In this document: positions 28,066 to 37,922 of the stretch, in pieces
Numbering within the stretch: the stretch's first letter is position 1
Layout of the letters: every line of letters begins with the position of its first letter
DNA from: an uncultured Eubacteriales bacterium
GTDB taxonomy: Bacteria; Bacillota; Clostridia; TANB77; CAG-508
Direction of reading: 5' to 3'
Assembly: GCA_902787685.1 (NCBI GenBank)
Contig: CADAHH010000005.1
Location: 1 to 64,000 of the forward strand
Length of the DNA stretch: 64,000 bases
The notes under the pieces: model-generated
Database searches by the model: none
The model's input: only the letters and a program-made list of their open reading frames with translations
Told to the model about the DNA's origin: nothing
Made by a program: the position numbers and the translations under genes

Positions 28066-28245
28066 ATACATAAATCAAGAATATATATTATTTTGAAATC
28101 CCGCGTAAGCCGAACAACCGGAGCGTAAGCGCAGGGCGACTGGAGAAATCGACATTGTAGCTGAATTTTTCGTTAGAAAAATTACAGGTACATAAAGATT
28201 TCGACACCAAGGGATTGAAAAATAATATATATTCTTGATTTATGT
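28066..28245. mobile_element. Palindromic intergenic element, copy B
   Basis: Arms tacataaatcaagaatata and complement, extending about 27 bases each, flank a GC-richer core of about 120 bases with aaccggagcgtaagcgcagg, shared with the element at 14938-15124. It fills the gap between the convergent spoVB and rlmN genes, so it may also serve as a bidirectional terminator. Confidence 0.65.
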
Positions 28246-28254
28246 ATAATATTT

Positions 28255-29277
28255 CTACTGCAAATTTTTCCTTCTCAACTGCCCACATGCTGCATCAATA
28301 TCTGATCCAAGCTCCCTTCTAATTGTAGCAACAATTCCATGTTCATTTAAATAATCCCTAAATTTAATTATGTTTTCATTAGAGCTTTTATCAAAAGCTC
28401 CATTTTCAATCTTATTTATCGGAATCAAATTAACATGACAAAGCATTCCTTTTAAAAGTTTTACAAGCCCTTTTGCATCTTCTAAATTGTCATTATTATC
28501 TTTTGCTAAAGCATATTCAAAAGAAATTCTTCTATTAGTTTTTGCAATATAGTCTTTACAAGCTTGAATTAGTTCTTCTATTGGATACCTATTATTTACA
28601 GGCATCATACTTGACCTTTTTTCATTATTTGTTGCATGAAGTGAAATTGATAAAGTACATTGAATATTTTCTTCTGCTAATCTGTAAATATTAGGAACTA
28701 ATCCTGATGTAGACACACTAATATGTCTAGCACCAATATTTATTCCTTTTGGATTATTTATTATTCTAATAGAGTTTACAACATTATCATAATTGTCTAG
28801 AGGCTCCCCTATTCCCATATATACTACATTTGATATTTTAATATTTTGATCTCTTTCTACTGCTAAAAGTTCTTCTACAATCTCACCAGATGTCAAATTT
28901 CTTGCAAATGCAATTCCAGTAGAAGCGCAAAACTTACATCCCATTTTACATCCTATTTGTGTTGAAACACATAAACTATATCCATGATGATATTTCATTA
29001 AAACAGTTTCAATTGCATTTCCATCAAGTACATCAAATAGATATTTTATTGTACCATCTGAACTTTCCTGTTTTCTTAAAATATTAAAAATACATAATGT
29101 ATAATTCTGTTTTAATTTTTCTCTTAATTCTAATGATAGATTTGTCATTTCATCAAAACTAGTAACATTTTCTTGATATATCCATTTAAATATTTGCTCA
29201 GCTCTAAAAGGCTTTTCTCCAATACTAATAAGCTCTTGTTTTAATTCTTCTAAATTATAATCTTTAATATTCTTCAT
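28255..29277 (-). CDS. rlmN: 23S rRNA (adenine-2503-C2) methyltransferase RlmN
   Basis: 340-residue radical-SAM enzyme. The iron-sulfur motif is GCKMGCKFCAST (CxxxCxxC, about residues 113-120); GIGEPLDN and HASV-like (SLHATNNEKRS) motifs follow. The catalytic cysteine near the end lies in DAACGQL. It also methylates some tRNAs in relatives. Single gene, convergent with spoVB. Confidence 0.96.
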   Translation of the reverse strand: MKNIKDYNLEELKQELISIGEKPFRAEQIFKWIYQENVTSFDEMTNLSLELREKLKQNYTLCIFNILRKQESSDGTIKYLFDVLDGNAIETVLMKYHHGYSLCVSTQIGCKMGCKFCASTGIAFARNLTSGEIVEELLAVERDQNIKISNVVYMGIGEPLDNYDNVVNSIRIINNPKGINIGARHISVSTSGLVPNIYRLAEENIQCTLSISLHATNNEKRSSMMPVNNRYPIEELIQACKDYIAKTNRRISFEYALAKDNNDNLEDAKGLVKLLKGMLCHVNLIPINKIENGAFDKSSNENIIKFRDYLNEHGIVATIRRELGSDIDAACGQLRRKNLQ

Positions 29278-29298
29278 TGTTTCTCCTGTTTTAATTTC

Positions 29299-29496
29299 TT
29301 AACTAGTCTTATATAATAATTTCATCAATTCCTCGGCTCAATACGGTCTCTAGAAAGAATAAATTTTAACAAACCGAGCCTCTCGCTGCTCTTGCTTCGC
29401 AAGCCATCGCTTCCTCAGTTTGTTAAAATCAACTCTTTCTGACGCGACCTCCAATCACATTCGGAATTTCATAAATTATTATATAAGACTAGTTAA
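29299..29496. mobile_element. Palindromic intergenic element, copy C
   Basis: Perfect 24-base arms (ttaactagtcttatataata, then attt) at 29299-29322 and 29473-29496 flank a GC-richer core of 150 bases that itself folds (aaattttaacaaac against gtttgttaaaat). No ORF. Confidence 0.65.
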
Positions 29497-29525
29497 TTAT
29501 AATATAAATATTGCTAAAAATCAAC

Positions 29526-29554
29526 TTGACATATATTTAAAAAAAATATATATT
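29526..29554 (+). promoter_or_regulatory. Promoter of the bactofilin-like gene
   Basis: -35 TTGACA (29526-29531), 17-base spacer, -10 TATATT (29549-29554), 33 bases before the start codon with an AAGGAGG site between. Confidence 0.7.
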
Positions 29555-29586
29555 AGTACTATATAAATTTAAGGAGGTTATTTATT

Positions 29587-30795
29587 ATGAATATTATGAA
29601 AAAATCAATAGTTATATTGATGATTTTTACATTTCTTATGAGCTTAAACATAATTTCAAAAGCTGAAAATGAAATTGAGGAAAATATTCCTGATATAAAT
29701 GGTGATATAGATAACAATGATGATATTAATGCTAGTTTAGATGATATTCTTTCTAATAATAGAATTCCATCAGAATTTAATAGCATAATTGAAAAAAGTG
29801 ATAGTGATGGAAATTACTTTAATATATCAAAAAATTCTATTACACTTGATCAGGAATTTAGTGGAGATGTATTTATAATGTGTGCTGATAAAGTCACCAT
29901 TGATTCATATGTCTCAGGTAATGTATTTATTTGTGCAAATGAAGTTGAAATAACTAAAAACGCGGAAATTACATCATCTATGTTTTGTATAGCTAAAGAT
30001 ATGAACATAAATGGTGGTATTGATTTAAATGCATATTGTATTGCAGGTAATTTTAATTTAGGAGAAAATTCTTACATTTCTAAAAACTTATATTTATCTG
30101 CTCAAAATATAAGTTTAGATGGTTTAATAGAAACAAATGCTATGATTTCTGGTGATAGTATAGAGTTTAAAGAAAATTGTATTATTCAAGGAAATCTTAA
30201 TTATTCTGCTCCAAAAGAAATTGAAATTCCAGAAAATACTGTTGGTGGAATTATATCTTTTTCAAATAATACAATTAAGGTTAATGTTCAAGATATAGCT
30301 AAACAAAGAGTTAAACAAATTGTATTTAATATAATATCATATGTCATTTTTGGAATTATAGTATTTCTTATATTAAATGTACTAAAATCTAAACTAATTA
30401 CAAATGTTTCAGATTTTAAATCAAATATTGGAAAATATATACTGTTCGGAATTTTAGGATTAATAATTACACCTATTTTAAATATAATCCTATTCTTTAT
30501 TCCATTTGTATCAAGATTTGCATTTGTAGTATTAGGTATATACATATTAGTACTTATACTTGCATCTATTACAACAATCATTACTCTTTCGAAAATATGT
30601 GCAGACAAATTTAAAGATAAAATTAAAATTAATGATATTATAAGAACAATTATATTCATTACTCTATTTTGCATAGCTTATAAATTATTAAAATTAATAC
30701 CAATCTTTGGAGCATTATTAACTTTAATAACTGTAATTTTTGGTATCGGAATAACCATAAAAAACATATTACCTGCTAAAGAACAAAATCAATAA
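29587..30795 (+). CDS. Secreted/membrane bactofilin-like (polymer-forming) protein
   Basis: 402 residues: an N-terminal signal-type helix, an acidic linker, a repetitive beta-helix region (about residues 80-230) with many short turns around G, N and D such as DVFIMCADKV and GNVFICANEV, then four membrane helices. The beta-helix resembles bactofilin/polymer-forming domains but here it lies outside the membrane before the C-terminal helices. Likely an envelope structural or signalling protein; function not established. Confidence 0.7.
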   Translation: MNIMKKSIVILMIFTFLMSLNIISKAENEIEENIPDINGDIDNNDDINASLDDILSNNRIPSEFNSIIEKSDSDGNYFNISKNSITLDQEFSGDVFIMCADKVTIDSYVSGNVFICANEVEITKNAEITSSMFCIAKDMNINGGIDLNAYCIAGNFNLGENSYISKNLYLSAQNISLDGLIETNAMISGDSIEFKENCIIQGNLNYSAPKEIEIPENTVGGIISFSNNTIKVNVQDIAKQRVKQIVFNIISYVIFGIIVFLILNVLKSKLITNVSDFKSNIGKYILFGILGLIITPILNIILFFIPFVSRFAFVVLGIYILVLILASITTIITLSKICADKFKDKIKINDIIRTIIFITLFCIAYKLLKLIPIFGALLTLITVIFGIGITIKNILPAKEQNQ

Positions 30796-30797
30796 TT

Positions 30798-30828
30798 AAA
30801 ATGCCCCAACTTACTGGGGCATTTTGAT
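30798..30828 (+). terminator. Terminator between the bactofilin-like and PBP1A genes
   Basis: aaatgcccc and ggggcattt arms with an eight-base loop, immediately after the stop codon. The T run is short, so termination may be partial and allow readthrough into the PBP gene. Confidence 0.7.
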
Positions 30829-30848
30829 TAATCAGAAAGGATTAATTA

Positions 30849-32987
30849 ATGAGGCAAAAAAAACAAGAAGATTATTTAGATGATGAATTTGAATACTCTA
30901 ACAAATCTCAAAGAAAAAGAACGAAAAAAGCATTTAGAAAAAAGAAAGATAAAAAACGCAAAAGTCCAATTAAACGTTTCTTGACTAAACTCTTTATATT
31001 TCTTCTTTTAATTATAATACTGTCTTCTGCACTATATCTTGGTTTTAAAGGCTATGTCTTTAAAACACTTTGTAGTCAGATGTTTAAAAACTCCCCTTCA
31101 ATAATATATGACTCTAATAAAAAAATTATAGCTAAAATTGGAGCTGAAAGAAATAGAGATGATGTAAGTTATGATGAGCTACCTAAAAACTTAATAAATG
31201 CTTATATTTCAATAGAAGATAAAAGATATTTTAAACATTTTGGAATTGATATCAAAAGAACTGGTGGCGCAATCTTTTCTTATGTCATACATAGAGGAAA
31301 TTCTTCTTTTGGAGGAAGTACTATCACTCAACAACTTGTAAAAAACATAACAGGAAATGATTCTAATACTGCTACTAGAAAGGTCAAAGAATGGTTTTAT
31401 GCTCTTATACTAAATTTCTCCTATTCTAAAGAAGAAATACTAGAAGCTTATTTTAACATAATATATACTGGACCAAGCATTTATGGTGTAAAAGAAGCTG
31501 CTTTATATTATTTTGATAAGAATATTTCAGACTTAAATCTTGAAGAATGTGCCTTCCTTGCTGGATTAAATAATAGTCCTAATTCATATAATCCTTTTTC
31601 TGATAAAGATCGAACAGAAAAAATACGTAAAAGAACAAAAACAGTATTAAATCAAATGTTAGAACAGAATTATATTACAAACGAAGAATATGATAATTCA
31701 ATATCTAATGTTGAAAATGGTTTAAACTTTAAACAAGGGAATATCGAATATGACCAAACATTAAGCTCATATCATTCAGATGCTGTAATAAATGAAGTAA
31801 TTTCTGATTTGCAGAAAAAATATTTCATATCTAATGATTTTGCAACAAATTATTATTCTCTTGCAGGAACAAATATTTATAGTACTGTAAACAAAGAAAT
31901 TCAAAGCATTTTAGAAAACGAATTAAAAAATTCAAAATATATACTACAATCAAAGGATAGTGATGATACATCTCAAGCTGCAATAGTAATAATTGACCCA
32001 TCTTCTGGAAATGTTGTAGGCTGTGTCGGAGGTCTTGGAGAAAAAAAGAATTATAGAAGTTTTAATAGGGTAACACAAATGAAAAGACAAACTGGTTCTG
32101 CTATGAAGCCTATAGCCGTTTTAGCACCTAGTATTGATAAAAAAATGATTACAAATGTTTCTATTATTTCAGATGAACCTACAACTTTTATTGATTATAA
32201 TAATAAAGAATACAAACCTATTGATTATGATCCATATAGAGGTTCAATTACATTAAGACAAGCTGTTGAAACATCTCAAAATATACCTTTTGTTAAAATA
32301 ATGGAAACTCTTACTCCACAGGTTTCAATAAAATATCTAAAAAAGATGGGAATAACTAGTTTAAATGATAATGATGTTAACCTTTCTCTTGCACTTGGAG
32401 GCTTAGATATTGGTATCTCCCCTCTTGAATTTGCAGGAGCCTACAACACAATTGCAAATGATGGTATTTATATAGAACCCACATTTTATAGTAAAATAGA
32501 TTCTTCTTCAGGAGAATTATTTATGAAATCAAAACAAAAGAAAAGAAAAGTTTTTTCAAAAGATGTAGCTTGTGTATTAAAAAATCTTTTAATACAGCCT
32601 GTTAAAGGAGAAAAAGGTACTGCAACTTATTGCTCAATTGATGGAATAGATGTTGCTGCAAAAACAGGAACTACAAATGAAAACTATGATAGATGGCTTT
32701 GTGGTTTTACTCCTTATTATACTTCAGTTTGTTGGTATGGTTTTGATACAAATGAATCAATTGAATTTGGAGGTAAAAATCCAGCTGGTTTAATTTGGTC
32801 ATCTTCGATGAATAAAATTCATGCAAATTTACCAAAAAAGAAATTTGAACTTACAAGTAATGTTGAAACAGCAATCGTTTGTTATGATTCTGGAAAACTT
32901 GCCACCCCAAATTGTAAAAATACTTATAAAGAATATTTTCTTTCTGGAACAAAACCAGAAAAATGTACAATGCACAGCAATAATTAA
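30849..32987 (+). CDS. Class A penicillin-binding protein (PBP1A type)
   Basis: 712 residues. A very basic cytoplasmic N-terminus and one membrane helix (about 45-70) precede the GT51 glycosyltransferase domain (SIEDKRYFKHFGID, GGSTITQQLVKN, EAYFNIIYTG) and the transpeptidase domain with the active serine in TGSAMKPI, SQN and KTGTT. It polymerises and crosslinks peptidoglycan outside the membrane. CGA and CGT are used for arginine here (gat cga aca; ata cgt aaa), which is relevant to the CGG finding. Confidence 0.95.
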   Translation: MRQKKQEDYLDDEFEYSNKSQRKRTKKAFRKKKDKKRKSPIKRFLTKLFIFLLLIIILSSALYLGFKGYVFKTLCSQMFKNSPSIIYDSNKKIIAKIGAERNRDDVSYDELPKNLINAYISIEDKRYFKHFGIDIKRTGGAIFSYVIHRGNSSFGGSTITQQLVKNITGNDSNTATRKVKEWFYALILNFSYSKEEILEAYFNIIYTGPSIYGVKEAALYYFDKNISDLNLEECAFLAGLNNSPNSYNPFSDKDRTEKIRKRTKTVLNQMLEQNYITNEEYDNSISNVENGLNFKQGNIEYDQTLSSYHSDAVINEVISDLQKKYFISNDFATNYYSLAGTNIYSTVNKEIQSILENELKNSKYILQSKDSDDTSQAAIVIIDPSSGNVVGCVGGLGEKKNYRSFNRVTQMKRQTGSAMKPIAVLAPSIDKKMITNVSIISDEPTTFIDYNNKEYKPIDYDPYRGSITLRQAVETSQNIPFVKIMETLTPQVSIKYLKKMGITSLNDNDVNLSLALGGLDIGISPLEFAGAYNTIANDGIYIEPTFYSKIDSSSGELFMKSKQKKRKVFSKDVACVLKNLLIQPVKGEKGTATYCSIDGIDVAAKTGTTNENYDRWLCGFTPYYTSVCWYGFDTNESIEFGGKNPAGLIWSSSMNKIHANLPKKKFELTSNVETAIVCYDSGKLATPNCKNTYKEYFLSGTKPEKCTMHSNN

Positions 32988-32992
32988 TAATT

Positions 32993-33180
32993 ATGAAAAA
33001 TAGTTACAATTCAGTAGTAATTAATTAAAGTCCGCGCAGGGCGATACTTTTTATTTTTAACGATGGTCTCGGGGGGACCGCTGAATGCTGTTAAATGCGT
33101 TAGCATTGTTACAGCATCAGTGGGAAGGCCTGAGAAGAAAATAAAAAGTTTTGCCCGTTGCAGTTGTAACTATTTTTCAT
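32993..33180. mobile_element. Palindromic intergenic element, copy D
   Basis: Perfect 17-base arms (atgaaaaatagttacaa and complement) at 32993-33009 and 33164-33180; a GC-richer core contains gcgcagggcg, as in copies A and B, and a tgctgtta...taacagca-type hairpin. No ORF. Confidence 0.65.
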
Positions 33181-33228
33181 ATTTTTATTATTTATACATA
33201 TACATTACTAAAGAGGTGCTTAACTCAA

Positions 33229-34284
33229 ATGAAAAAATTTAATCTGTTTGTATTTAAAATAAGAAAAAATATACTATCAATCATTTTTTTCTTATTTACT
33301 ATTTGTCTTATATTGTTTTCTTCAAATAATGTGCAAGCAACTAAATTAGGACTTAAACTTTGGGCAAATTCTGTAGTCCCATCTCTGCTTCCATTTTTTA
33401 TAGCAGTAGAATTGCTTTCATACACAAATATACCAAATATATTTCAAAGATTTTTCACACCTATAATGAAACCATTTTTTAATATTTCTGGAAGTGGGGC
33501 TTTTGCTATAATTATGGGATGGCTTAGTGGATATCCTGTGGGTGCTAAAATAGCTGTAAATCTTAGAGAAAACAATATTTGTTCAAAAGAAGAATGTGAA
33601 AGATTACTTAGTTTTACAAATAATTCAGGTCCTCTTTTTATAATTGGAACATGTGGAATTAGTTTGTTTGGAAATTCTATGATTGGTATTTTACTCTTAA
33701 TTACTCACCTTTTAGGATCATTAACTGTAGGATATTTATTTAAGTTTTGGAAAAAATCATCAAATACATTTAAAAATTATAAAACATCTTATTTAGAAAA
33801 CAAATTACAAAATATATCTTTTTCAAATCTTGGAGAAATCCTTGCAAATAGTATTAAGTCTGCAATAAATACAATTCTGATGATTGGTGGATTTGTTATA
33901 TTGTTTTCTGTTATAATTTCTATTTTAAATTCAAGCAAGTTTGTTGGTATAATTAATTTGATTTCTAACCCAATTTGCAAAAAATTTAATATTTCACCTC
34001 AGCTGATAACTTCATTTTTTACAGGCATTTTGGAAATCACAAATGGAATCAATTTAATTTCTGCTATAAAACTAAAAAATATATCAATTAATATCATTGC
34101 AACAAGTTTTTTACTTGGCTTAGGTGGAATATCAGTCTTGTTACAAGTTTTAAGTATTATTTCTAAATCAGATTTATCAATAAAACCATATTTAATAGGA
34201 AAACTACTACATGCACTTTTTTCAGCACTATATACTTACTTTTTGATATATTTAATTCCAATTTTTAATTTTAATTTTTTTTAA
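33229..34284 (+). CDS. ylbJ: YlbJ sporulation integral membrane protein
   Basis: About 351 residues from the ATG at 33229, which has an AGAGGTG site; a longer frame from 33151 lies in the palindromic element. Nucleoside-transporter-gate-like membrane protein with about eight helices; ANSVVPSLLPFFIAVELL and GWLSGYPVGAKI are family hallmarks, repeated in inverted topology (ITSFFTGILEITNG). Needed for spore cortex formation in Bacillus. Function as a transporter is inferred. Confidence 0.9.
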   Translation: MKKFNLFVFKIRKNILSIIFFLFTICLILFSSNNVQATKLGLKLWANSVVPSLLPFFIAVELLSYTNIPNIFQRFFTPIMKPFFNISGSGAFAIIMGWLSGYPVGAKIAVNLRENNICSKEECERLLSFTNNSGPLFIIGTCGISLFGNSMIGILLLITHLLGSLTVGYLFKFWKKSSNTFKNYKTSYLENKLQNISFSNLGEILANSIKSAINTILMIGGFVILFSVIISILNSSKFVGIINLISNPICKKFNISPQLITSFFTGILEITNGINLISAIKLKNISINIIATSFLLGLGGISVLLQVLSIISKSDLSIKPYLIGKLLHALFSALYTYFLIYLIPIFNFNFF

Positions 34285-34333
34285 TTTGGGACCGGGTACT
34301 TTTTTTAAAAAACAGAAAGGAATTTTAATAATT

Positions 34334-34540
34334 ATGGATAAAGATTTTAATGAAAATATCAGTTACAATCCTTATACTACAAATACAGGATTTGAGATGA
34401 ATGAAATATATAAAGATCCTATGTTTAATCCTATAGCTCAATATGAGCAAGCATATATGTATTATAAATATTTATGTATGCAAATGGATTATAAGATAAA
34501 ATGTAAAGAATATGAAAATTTAACAAAATCAAAAAATTAA
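34334..34540 (+). CDS. Small hypothetical protein between ylbJ and a YcgQ-like gene
   Basis: 68 residues from the ATG at 34334, preceded by AGAAAGGA; an upstream in-frame start lies in a dispersed gggaccgggtactt repeat and is not credible. Rich in Tyr, Asn and Met (YEQAYMYYKYLCMQMDYK), like small spore-coat-associated proteins of this group. No family recognised. Confidence 0.6.
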   Translation: MDKDFNENISYNPYTTNTGFEMNEIYKDPMFNPIAQYEQAYMYYKYLCMQMDYKIKCKEYENLTKSKN

Positions 34541-34618
34541 CTTTTTATAAATATCTGTTATCTAACGTGCTCTTAAGTGTATATAAATTTTCATTTATAT
34601 TTCTGAAAGGATTTCTCT

Positions 34619-35185
34619 ATGTTTCTTAATTTAAGAATAAACGGCAAAAAAACATTAAAATACTTATTAATTTTAATGTTTATCATTATTATAATTATTT
34701 TTTTTATAGGAATTTATAATATCTTTTTTAGGCAAAACAATAATTTAAAAGATGAAGATTTAACATTAGGTGATACAATAATTAAAACTGATAAAATATT
34801 TGAAATTTCGCCACAAAACTATACTAATATTTTAAAGGCAGTTACTGAAAATATAGATAATTATATTGGATGTAAAGTTCATTTTACAGGCTATATATAT
34901 AGATTGTTAGATTTTAGCCCTATTCAATTTGTATTAGCTCGTGATATGATTGTAAATCAAAATCCTTTACAAAGCTTAGTAGTTGGATTTTTGTGTGAAT
35001 ATAAAAATGCATCAGAATTTAAAGATGGTGAATGGGTAGATGTAATAGGTACAATTCAAAAGAGCGATTATTATGGTGAAATAGCAATAATTGAAGTAAC
35101 AAGTATTTTCAAGTGTGATGAACCTCAAAACAAATATGTTTCTGTTCCAGATGATACATATGTTCCTACAAGTTTTTTATTGTAG
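34619..35185 (+). CDS. YcgQ/DUF1980-like membrane-anchored protein
   Basis: 188 residues: one N-terminal membrane helix (15-40) then an OB-fold-like domain with GCKVHFTGYIYRL, VVGFLCEYKNASEFKDGEWVDVIGTI (in two parts, VVGFLCEYKNA and FKDGEWVDVIGTI). These match the C-terminal half of YcgQ/TIGR03943 proteins, which usually pair with a YcgR-type permease not seen here. Role unknown, possibly metal or nucleotide related. Confidence 0.65.
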   Translation: MFLNLRINGKKTLKYLLILMFIIIIIIFFIGIYNIFFRQNNNLKDEDLTLGDTIIKTDKIFEISPQNYTNILKAVTENIDNYIGCKVHFTGYIYRLLDFSPIQFVLARDMIVNQNPLQSLVVGFLCEYKNASEFKDGEWVDVIGTIQKSDYYGEIAIIEVTSIFKCDEPQNKYVSVPDDTYVPTSFLL

Positions 35186-35327
35186 AAATTATCTGAATTA
35201 AAAATATATTCTTTATTTAATTCAAGTAAGAAGTAAGATGTCGGATGTCGAATATTTGATGTTAGATTTTAGAAATTAGAACAGTATATCTTATTTTCGA
35301 CCTCTACCTCTTACCTCAAACCTCATT

Positions 35328-35444
35328 TTAAAATTGAAGTGCTTCTGCAATTTTTTGATCAATTCTTTTATTGATTCTTGCTTCCATTTGTTTATGAATT
35401 CTTTCTGCTGATTCGAAAGCCATATGAAATTGTTCAGCAACCAT
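35328..35444 (-). CDS. 38-residue ORF overlapping the ytvI stop
   Basis: Begins MVAEQFHMAF and is fully helical and charged to its end KIAEALQF. Its ATG overlaps the ytvI stop (taATG), so it would be translated by coupling, and only by ribosomes that completed the ytvI +1 shift. No family recognised. It may be a chance ORF, but the overlap is the type seen in real gene pairs here. The remaining 35186-35327 gap has hairpin-forming repeats of the tcttacctc type. Confidence 0.45.
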   Translation of the reverse strand: MVAEQFHMAFESAERIHKQMEARINKRIDQKIAEALQF

Positions 35445-36548
35445 TATTTTTTATAGAAGTCAAGTAGAGATTTAACAATTCCATTATCTAATAAATTTGC
35501 AAAAATATTTTTTAATATTATCAAAATAATTGGTCCAACAAACATCCCCATTACACCCAAAAATTTAAATCCTGTATACATTGCAATTATTGTAAATATT
35601 GGATGAATACCAATATTGCCGACTTACAATCTTTGGTTCCAGAAACTGCCTAATTAAGCTAATAATAATCCATAAAGTTGTAATAGCTATACCTAATCTT
35701 AAATCTCCATTTAAACCAGCAAATATCCCCCAAGGAATCATTATAGTTCCCGTTCCTAGAATAGGTAAAGCATCAACAAATCCAACTGCAATAGCCATAA
35801 TTAATGGAAAGCCAACATTTAATCCCATAAAATGATAAATATATAATCCTATTAAGCAAATAAAAAAAGATATAAATATTAATGTAAGTTGAGCTTTTAA
35901 ATATCCTCCCAAAATTTTCATAATTTCCCTAATATGCATTGTTAGCTTTTTCATCCATGTCTCTGGCAGGTGATGTTCTAATTCATCTAACATATATATT
36001 TTATCTGTACAAAAAAAATATAAAGCTAAAACTGACACTCCTGTATAAATAGTAATAGTTGGAATCTTAGTTATTCCAGATATGATTTTGGTAAAAAATC
36101 TCTGTAAATATCCTGTAAGCATTTCTAACAAAGCAAAGGCATTATCTCTCAATATACTTAATACATTTTCAGGAAGATTAATTTTTCCATCATTGAGTTT
36201 TTCTAGTAAATTTTGAATAATACCATTTGCCTGTTCATAATAATAATTAAAATTTGATAATAAATCAGAAGATTCTGATATAACAGTTATTATTCCCCAT
36301 ACTAAAATACCAATTATAATTCCGAAAGTTATTATAAATACAATAATTGAACTTATTTTTCTAGTTAATTTAAATCTATTCATTATTTTTTTTATTAATG
36401 GCTCTATTAGTAAATATAAAAAAAATGCTATAAAAAAAGGTAAATAAAAATACACAAGCTTTATTGATAACCATATTCCAATAATAGCAAATATAACAAT
36501 AAATATTTTTTTTAAAAAACTTGTCCAATATGTAAATTCTTTTGACAC
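35444..36548 (-). CDS. ytvI: YtvI-like AI-2E family transporter, read through a CGGC +1 site
   Basis: Sporulation-associated AI-2E/PerM-type membrane protein with about eight helices. The direct frame ends shortly after LEPKIVS at an in-frame CGG (agt CGG caa tat tgg). Skipping the C at 35621 gives agt ggc aat att ggt att cat cca, IVSGNIGIHPIFTIIAMY, the conserved family segment, followed by FKFLGVMGMFVGP and a stop at 35444 (length 1105 = 3n+1, 367 residues). It stands between the YcgQ-like gene and spoIIP. Confidence 0.88.
35618..35621 (-). other. In-frame CGGC +1 site in ytvI
   Basis: Reads agt C ggc aat att. The only CGGC among the twelve sites. Confidence 0.87.
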
Positions 36549-36654
36549 TGCTTTATCCTTTCTTAATTTATTATATTAAATATTTTTGCCAAATTATCAA
36601 CATACTATTCGTTGATTGTCTAAGCGAGCGATTTTTAGATATTCTTTATGTTTT

Positions 36655-36682
36655 TTACGGGCGATTAAAATCGCCCCTACAT
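36655..36682. repeat. Dispersed GGGCGATTTTAATCGCCC hairpin (copy 2)
   Basis: gggcgattaaaatcgcccctac just after the spoIIP stop on the minus strand; may act as a transcript 3' hairpin. Confidence 0.8.
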
Positions 36683-37845
36683 CTCACATCTCACTTCATT
36701 AAATATCTCTGCTAAATATTTCATACTATTTAATGCTTGATCTAAGGTATTACCTGTAGCTCCCACTTCAATTATACATGCAGCTTTGCCTAAATTTTGA
36801 TTATATCTTGAATTTCTTAAAATCATTGGTTTAAATAACCCTGGATACTTTTCATTTGCTTCTTGTTGTATTTTTACCGCAAATTTCAAATTACTATCCC
36901 AATTTGGATGTGTTAGTCCTCCTCCATTTGTTCCCATTACAAACATTAATTGTGCACAATAATCATCACCTATCTTAACTAAAGGGGCATATGTTTCTTT
37001 ACTTCCAATTGCATCTCTATGTAAATCTATTATAATATCTGAATTAAAATCATTTAAAACTCCTTTTACAGTTGATAAAGATCTACTATAAGAACCAGTA
37101 TAAGCAGGATAATCATGATATGTTTTATTATGATTTACATTAAAGCCAAATCCTTTCAAGTAATTCTCAAGTTCATCTCCCACTCTTGCAACAGAATAAT
37201 TTAAATCTGTAGTTCTATAAGAACCTGTCTGTTCAAATGAATAATTTTCACTTTGTGTGTAACTCTCACATGTATGAGTATGAAAAATAATGATATTATT
37301 TTTATTAATACTTAAGCCTTCTGGATTTAAAATATCATCTGTAAGCTCAAAATCTGTTTCATTTTTTATTTTTACTCCATTATAATCTCTATCATATCTT
37401 TCCTGCAAAGGATTTACAGTTACTACTTCTGTTTTGAGGACATCGGTACCGGTTCTTTTTGTCCCCCACTTCTATTTTGGGGACATCAGTACCGGTTCTT
37501 TTTGTCCCCATCTTGTCCATCATCAATTTTTTCACTTGGTTTTAACGAAAACATATTTGAACCTACATTTAGAATTGATTTAATATCTAAAAAATTATAG
37601 TTTTTTTCTTTAATTTTTATATTTTCATTACTTGAGTTATTATTATTTAAAATGTTATTGATAATACTACTTTCTTTTTCAATTCCTCTTTTTACAAAAT
37701 CAACTGAATCGAATTTTAATGAATAACTTAATATATTATTTGTTTTAAGAGTTTTTAGAATAAAATTAGAAAAGACATATATTAAAATTAAGATAACTCC
37801 AATTTTAATTATGTCTTTTAGTTTAATTATTGTAACATTGAACAT
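36677..37845 (-). CDS. spoIIP: SpoIIP sporulation amidase/endopeptidase, read through two CGGT +1 sites
   Basis: Peptidoglycan hydrolase for engulfment. One N-terminal membrane helix, a variable linker, then the catalytic domain with FHTHTCESYT, a YPGLFKPMILRNSRYNQNLG region and IEVGATGNTLDQA. The linker holds a 43-base tandem duplication, each copy with aac CGG tac. Unshifted, the frame stops at once (CGG tac tga). Skipping the C at 37494 and again at 37451 gives NGTDVPKIEVGDKKNGTDV and joins the N-terminus to the amidase domain in frame (length 1169 = 3n+2, 388 residues). The internal TTG start needed otherwise has no ribosome site. Confidence 0.9.
37448..37451 (-). other. In-frame CGGT +1 site in spoIIP (second copy)
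   Basis: Reads aac C ggt acc gat. Lies 14 codons plus one base after the first site, in the second 43-base duplicate. Confidence 0.87.
37491..37494 (-). other. In-frame CGGT +1 site in spoIIP (first copy)
   Basis: Reads aac C ggt act gat. Unshifted translation meets TGA after tac. Confidence 0.87.
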
Positions 37846-37922
37846 ATATCTTACTCCCTATATAAATATATATTCAATATTTTTATTATTATGATTTTTT
37901 TCATCGGGGACAGTCCCGAACG

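Larger units (their letters stand above)
37448..37536. repeat. 43-base tandem duplication in the spoIIP linker
   Basis: Two copies of ggggacaaaaagaaccggta followed by (t/c)gatgtcc(c/t)caaaa(t/c)agaagt. The period is 43, not a multiple of three. The ggggac...gtcccc ends of a copy are complementary, so each can form a hairpin. Confidence 0.9.

Noticed and set aside
28088..28288. ORF across the element between spoVB and rlmN
   Set aside because: It reads through the palindromic element and antisense to the end of rlmN.
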